This document shows, piece after piece, positions 60,942 to 64,000 of a stretch of 64,000 nucleotides of DNA. Source of the stretch: CAIVAT01 sp964355945 (GTDB taxonomy: Bacteria > Bacteroidota > Bacteroidia > Bacteroidales > FEN-979). Both the position numbers and the translations under genes were made by a program. Where the stretch lies: the NCBI GenBank assembly GCA_964355945.1, contig CAYHGE010000001.1, positions 182,340 to 246,339 on the forward strand. The letters run 5' to 3'. Position 1 is the stretch's first letter. The number at the start of each line of letters is the position of its first letter. The notes beneath the pieces were generated by a model. It was given only the letters and a program-made list of their open reading frames with translations, ran no database searches and had not been told where the DNA came from.

Positions 60942-61292
60942 ACTGGAGGGCTACCTTCACTCCACCACCAACTTCTCCCTTCCCACCACCGTATCCAAAT
61001 AAACCAGCCGCAGCAAATAAATACCGTGAGCCCATGACGACACATTCAGCACCACCTCCTTTTCATCAGGTTTCACCGACCGTTGCATGACCAGGCGCCC
61101 AAAGTTGTCGTACACCGCGAACTGCAAATCCTTATTCCACTGGTGGAAAACAGTGGTGATGGTTAAATGGGCCGTGGATGTTTCGCGCTGGATGCACTGA
61201 GGCATCTGTACATGAACCGTTCCATGTGCAGGATTGGGATAAACTTTCATCTTAACCTTTTCGGTGTTCTTAGCTGGTTCCTGCATCCCGGT
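60942..61292. repeat. 351-bp sorting-domain duplication, copy A
   Basis: Colinear with 63650-64000 without gaps and near 87% identical by eye. It covers the last 112 codons of the T9SS gene and about 15 bases after its stop. Confidence 0.85.
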
Positions 61293-62591
61293 AATCACAT
61301 CACATTGCGGAAACAGGGTGTCGGAAACGATGGCATGCGGGCACAAACTGTCGTATGTGAAAGGTCGGGTGTAAATGCTGTCGTAATCAAGGTTGGAGTT
61401 GAGTTTCCAGAGTTTGATAGTGGACTGCCCATTTGGCAAAACATCATTTGCTGTTATTAAATACTTATTGTCATGCGTTAATTCGGCATCTCTGGGAATA
61501 TATTCAGAGTGCTGAAGAAGTTTCTCGGAAATCACATTGCCGGAAGAGTCCGTTTTAAATACCGATAGAAAATCAACTCCATTCAATCTGTAGCTTGTTC
61601 CAACAAAAAAAACAGAATCGGATTTGCTCGTAATGGTTGAGGCCTTGCCATATTCAGTGCTATCCTTAAGATCCTTATAAATAATAGGAATCCCATTGCT
61701 CGAAGTCCAGATAAGAGACGGACGGTACCCACCTGCAGGCGTTCGTAGGTAATTGGAAATACTGGTGACGGTTTTCCCGCTGGCCCCGGTTATGATGGAT
61801 TGAAATCCCTCTCCGCAGAAATTCCGCGCATAGCCCCATGGCAACTCCCAAACTGCCTGACCACTCGAATCGGCCATGACCAACATAGGCTGTGGCCACC
61901 AAGGTGACACTGAAGCAGAATCAGGGTAATAACATGTGCCGGAGACCAGGTAATTACCGTTGGGAGCTATGGTTAGAAACTGTGGCTCTTCGCCTCTCGC
62001 CAACGTGTCATTCGCGAAATACTCCTGTTCCCAAATAATTGCACCTGTTTGGTCAAGGTGCATCAACCAGACAGAAGATTCAGGGAAAGTACCTCCCCAA
62101 TTATTCAACAAAAAGATATACGAATTGTCATTGAGACTTATGATTTTAACACCGTAATTGAGATCATAATTGGAATGAAATACCCTGCACCATTCAATTT
62201 CACCACAGGCATTGAGTTTTGTTACCCAAGGATCATACCATGTATTATCAAGTGTATCAGTTCCTCCAGTTAGTATCATACCCCCGTCAGGGATCCCTTC
62301 AATCCCCTGAAGCTCCCACATCCGAACTCCATTCCCCAACTTTCTTTCCCATAAAACATTACCGTTCACATCCATCTTGATGATCCAACCGATCTTCAAC
62401 AATCCACCATATCCTATAGTCAAATCGCCTCCAAGGACAAATCCATGATCATACGATTCAAAAATTTGTCTCGTTAGTGCACTTTTATTGCTGATGGAGA
62501 AGGTTCTGACCCATTCCTGCGAAAATGCCCCTGAAGGGAAAAACAGAAAAACTGCAAGGACAATTATATTAATCAATGTATGATTTTTCAT
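60957..62591 (-). CDS. Secreted protein with T9SS type A sorting domain, propeller-like
   Basis: The 544-aa protein has a signal peptide ending near 'SGAFSQE'. Residues of about 25-420 carry repeated strand blocks such as 'GFVLGGDLTIGYGG', 'WIIKMDVNGNVLWE', 'GGMILTGGTDTLD', 'WLMHLDQTGAIIWEQ' and 'FLTIAPNGNYLVSG'. These are typical of beta-propellers that look like PQQ/delta-60 repeat proteins. The sorting domain begins at 'MKVYPNPAHGTVHVQ' and ends 'YLLRLVYLDTVVGREKLVVE'. Function is unknown. The sorting domain is nearly identical to that of the partial gene at the right edge. Confidence 0.85.
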   Translation of the reverse strand: MKNHTLINIIVLAVFLFFPSGAFSQEWVRTFSISNKSALTRQIFESYDHGFVLGGDLTIGYGGLLKIGWIIKMDVNGNVLWERKLGNGVRMWELQGIEGIPDGGMILTGGTDTLDNTWYDPWVTKLNACGEIEWCRVFHSNYDLNYGVKIISLNDNSYIFLLNNWGGTFPESSVWLMHLDQTGAIIWEQEYFANDTLARGEEPQFLTIAPNGNYLVSGTCYYPDSASVSPWWPQPMLVMADSSGQAVWELPWGYARNFCGEGFQSIITGASGKTVTSISNYLRTPAGGYRPSLIWTSSNGIPIIYKDLKDSTEYGKASTITSKSDSVFFVGTSYRLNGVDFLSVFKTDSSGNVISEKLLQHSEYIPRDAELTHDNKYLITANDVLPNGQSTIKLWKLNSNLDYDSIYTRPFTYDSLCPHAIVSDTLFPQCDVITGMQEPAKNTEKVKMKVYPNPAHGTVHVQMPQCIQRETSTAHLTITTVFHQWNKDLQFAVYDNFGRLVMQRSVKPDEKEVVLNVSSWAHGIYLLRLVYLDTVVGREKLVVE

Positions 62592-62618
62592 CTTCGCAGG
62601 AATGGTTCAGGATGATAT

Positions 62619-63521
62619 TTAATTTACAACTGAAACCTTAACGGTCTTTTTTACCGCACCATCTACCTTAAGTACTACAAAATAGCTGCCTGAAGAAAAC
62701 CCGTTGGTTGTTACGACCACCTGATCATAATAGCGATCAGCGGGCATTTTCATAATCTCTTTCCCGTAAATATCTGAAACTACGATGGTGGTTTTCCCGG
62801 AGCCGTAAATTCCCTTCACTTGCCGATACTCAACAATAAAATAGGTGTTTGAGGGATTGGGGTACACTTTAAGCAGATAGTCGCTGCTCTTGATTGTTGA
62901 AGGGTCATTGTGTTTCCAGACTTTTGATACCTTTAATGTTCCTGGGTCAATGATGGGTTCATGATAGTCAATCAAATCTCCTGCCACAAGCAAATCCCTG
63001 GCATAGGCGCCGGATAGAGTGACGTCCTGAATCGACATGTTCATAAGTGTTTGAATCTGAATGCTGTCCAGCGAACCGACTTTTAACTGACTTGTATCCA
63101 CCTTGTAAATAATCTCGAAAAGCTGTTCCAATTGATTATGTTGAACCATTTGTGAACCGGGAAGCTCGTATTTGACCGGGATGCTATCTAGTGTTGCAAA
63201 TCCTGTTTGATACATTTCATCTCCGAAATACAAAGATACAAGATCATAGCAGGAATTCAATGTTCCGACCTTTTGCAACAACATTTTCAGGCTGTCGGTT
63301 CCATAAATGCCTGCAGAATCCTCCGTATAAATACGGGTCAGTGACTTCAGGGCATTGGCATACTGTTGGTTCCAATTCAGTAGTTCAATCTCTTTGATTT
63401 CCTTGGGACCAAGGATGTTCTTACCTGCCATGATATCAACCATCATCGAATCGGGCATTGGGATGAACCGCTGATCACCCTTTTTGTTCCCTCCGTCTCG
63501 TATTACTTTCCCTTCTTCCAT
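62619..63521 (-). CDS. T9SS cargo gene, probably 5'-truncated
   Basis: The 300-aa frame ends in a type A sorting domain ('LLKVYPNPSNTYFIVEY', 'VVSDIYGKEIMKM', 'GSYFVVLKVDGAVKKTVKV') of a different type from its neighbours. It has no signal peptide: it begins 'MEEGKVIRDGGNKKG', straight into a helical region. A palindromic repeat lies three bases upstream of this ATG. I read it as the C-terminal remainder of a longer secreted protein whose 5' part was lost, although a separate short gene cannot be excluded. Confidence 0.6.
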   Translation of the reverse strand: MEEGKVIRDGGNKKGDQRFIPMPDSMMVDIMAGKNILGPKEIKEIELLNWNQQYANALKSLTRIYTEDSAGIYGTDSLKMLLQKVGTLNSCYDLVSLYFGDEMYQTGFATLDSIPVKYELPGSQMVQHNQLEQLFEIIYKVDTSQLKVGSLDSIQIQTLMNMSIQDVTLSGAYARDLLVAGDLIDYHEPIIDPGTLKVSKVWKHNDPSTIKSSDYLLKVYPNPSNTYFIVEYRQVKGIYGSGKTTIVVSDIYGKEIMKMPADRYYDQVVVTTNGFSSGSYFVVLKVDGAVKKTVKVSVVN

Positions 63522-63523
63522 CT

Positions 63524-63585
63524 ATTGCAGTTGGCTTTAGCCAACTGTCTGTGATTGATGCAATTCAATGGGCTTCAGCCCCATT
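63524..63585. repeat. REP-like double palindrome
   Basis: CAGTTGGCT (63528-63536) pairs with AGCCAACTG (63539-63547). AATGGGCT (63567-63574) pairs with AGCCCCATT with one bulged base. ATTGCA and TGCAAT form an outer pair. The rest of 63522-63664 is AT-rich with nothing recognised. Confidence 0.65.
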
Positions 63586-63649
63586 TATTTCAAATTTCCA
63601 CTTCTCTCACAAAGTTAGAAACTCATATTAATAAATATTCCTTCATTCG

Positions 63650-64000
63650 ACTGGAGGGCTACCTTCACTCCACCACCAACTTCTCCCTCCCCACCACCGT
63701 ATCCAGATAAACCAGCCGCAGCAAATAGATACCATGTGCCCACGATGCCACATCGAGCACAACCTCCTTCTCATCAGGTTTAACTGCCCGTTGCAGTACC
63801 AGTCGCCCGAAGTTGTCGAATACCGCAAACTGCAAATCCTTGTTCCACTGGTGAAAAACAGTGGTGATGGTTAAATGGGCTGTGGAAGTTTCACGTTGAA
63901 TGCATTGCGGCATCTGCACATGAACTGTTTCATGTGCCGGATTGGGATAGACTTTCATCTTCACCTTCTCCGTATTCTTGACCGGCCCCTGCATGCCGGT
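63650..64000. repeat. 351-bp sorting-domain duplication, copy B
   Basis: Matches 60942-61292 from the first base after each gene to the window edge. The similarity may continue beyond the window. Confidence 0.85.
63665..64000 (-). CDS. T9SS type A sorting domain, C-terminal part of a gene leaving the window
   Basis: About 111 codons are visible, from the frame 'TGMQGPVKNTEKVKMKVYPNPAHE' to the stop. It is the paralogue of the sorting domain ending at 60957, including the same linker. The body of the protein lies beyond 64000, so its size and function are unknown. Confidence 0.85.
   Translation of the reverse strand, partial: TGMQGPVKNTEKVKMKVYPNPAHETVHVQMPQCIQRETSTAHLTITTVFHQWNKDLQFAVFDNFGRLVLQRAVKPDEKEVVLDVASWAHGIYLLRLVYLDTVVGREKLVVE

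Overview
The window is a 64 kb piece of a Bacteroidota chromosome, with an ordinary housekeeping backbone and no phage, plasmid or intact transposon. Four signs point to this phylum. About twenty promoters carry the Bacteroidota -7 element TAnnTTTG, some with a TTG/TTTG -33 element. Several secreted proteins end in type IX secretion (T9SS type A) sorting domains. Lipoproteins and head-GIN/DUF4097-type surface proteins are common. The order rpsO-pnp-rpoD is also typical. Mevalonate genes, an [FeFe]-hydrogenase maturase and very large multihaem cytochromes suggest an anaerobic environmental lineage near the Bacteroidales; this is inference. Three runs of exactly 100 N (28762-28861, 43560-43659, 45252-45351) are scaffold gaps of unknown true length. 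They fuse or interrupt reading frames artificially.

Layout. 1-4 kb: dsbD (cut by the left edge) divergent from a CcmF-type haem lyase, then pcm. 4-8 kb: an oxidoreductase, a lipoprotein, an initiating sugar transferase and a Sir2 deacylase. 8-14 kb: S9 peptidase, diacylglycerol kinase, ICMT-like protein, ABC-F ATPase, alpha/beta hydrolase. 14-17 kb: tRNA-Gly(CCC) with promoter and terminator, a T9SS cargo gene, and a small decayed accessory islet (restriction-enzyme fossil, perfect palindrome, SatD-like gene, broken DUF3307 gene). 17-20 kb: MBL hydrolase and a multi-PAS histidine kinase. 20-25 kb: a tightly overlapping mevalonate/isoprenoid operon. 25-35 kb: inositol phosphatase, MtaB, a lipoprotein and an outer-membrane protein split by a gap, two EamA transporters, carbamate kinase, and HydG with two tandem small regulators. 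35-39 kb: an ECF sigma factor, putative anti-sigma factor and two surface beta-helix-type proteins. 38-46 kb: ligA, usp, an HD protein, rpe, rpoD, pnp, rpsO.

The most notable region is 45.8-54.6 kb. One minus-strand operon encodes a b-type membrane cytochrome, a membrane-anchored flavo-iron-sulfur reductase, a 20-haem and a 31-haem c-type cytochrome, and an outer-membrane beta-barrel. An OB-fold protein with its own promoter follows. Together these look like an electron route from the cytoplasm or quinone pool to the cell surface, a candidate extracellular electron transfer conduit. DsbD and CcmF at the left end supply the type of haem-attachment machinery such cytochromes need.

54.7-64 kb: aroE, a ComA-like phosphosulfolactate synthase and a TPR protein; glmM, a small basic protein, recR and a YwqK-type repeat protein; then three T9SS cargo genes, two of which share a colinear 351-bp sorting-domain duplication. 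Several small repeat families (palindromes, a 'CTGCGAAAA' family, heptamer arrays) sit between genes and in one case inside a gene.
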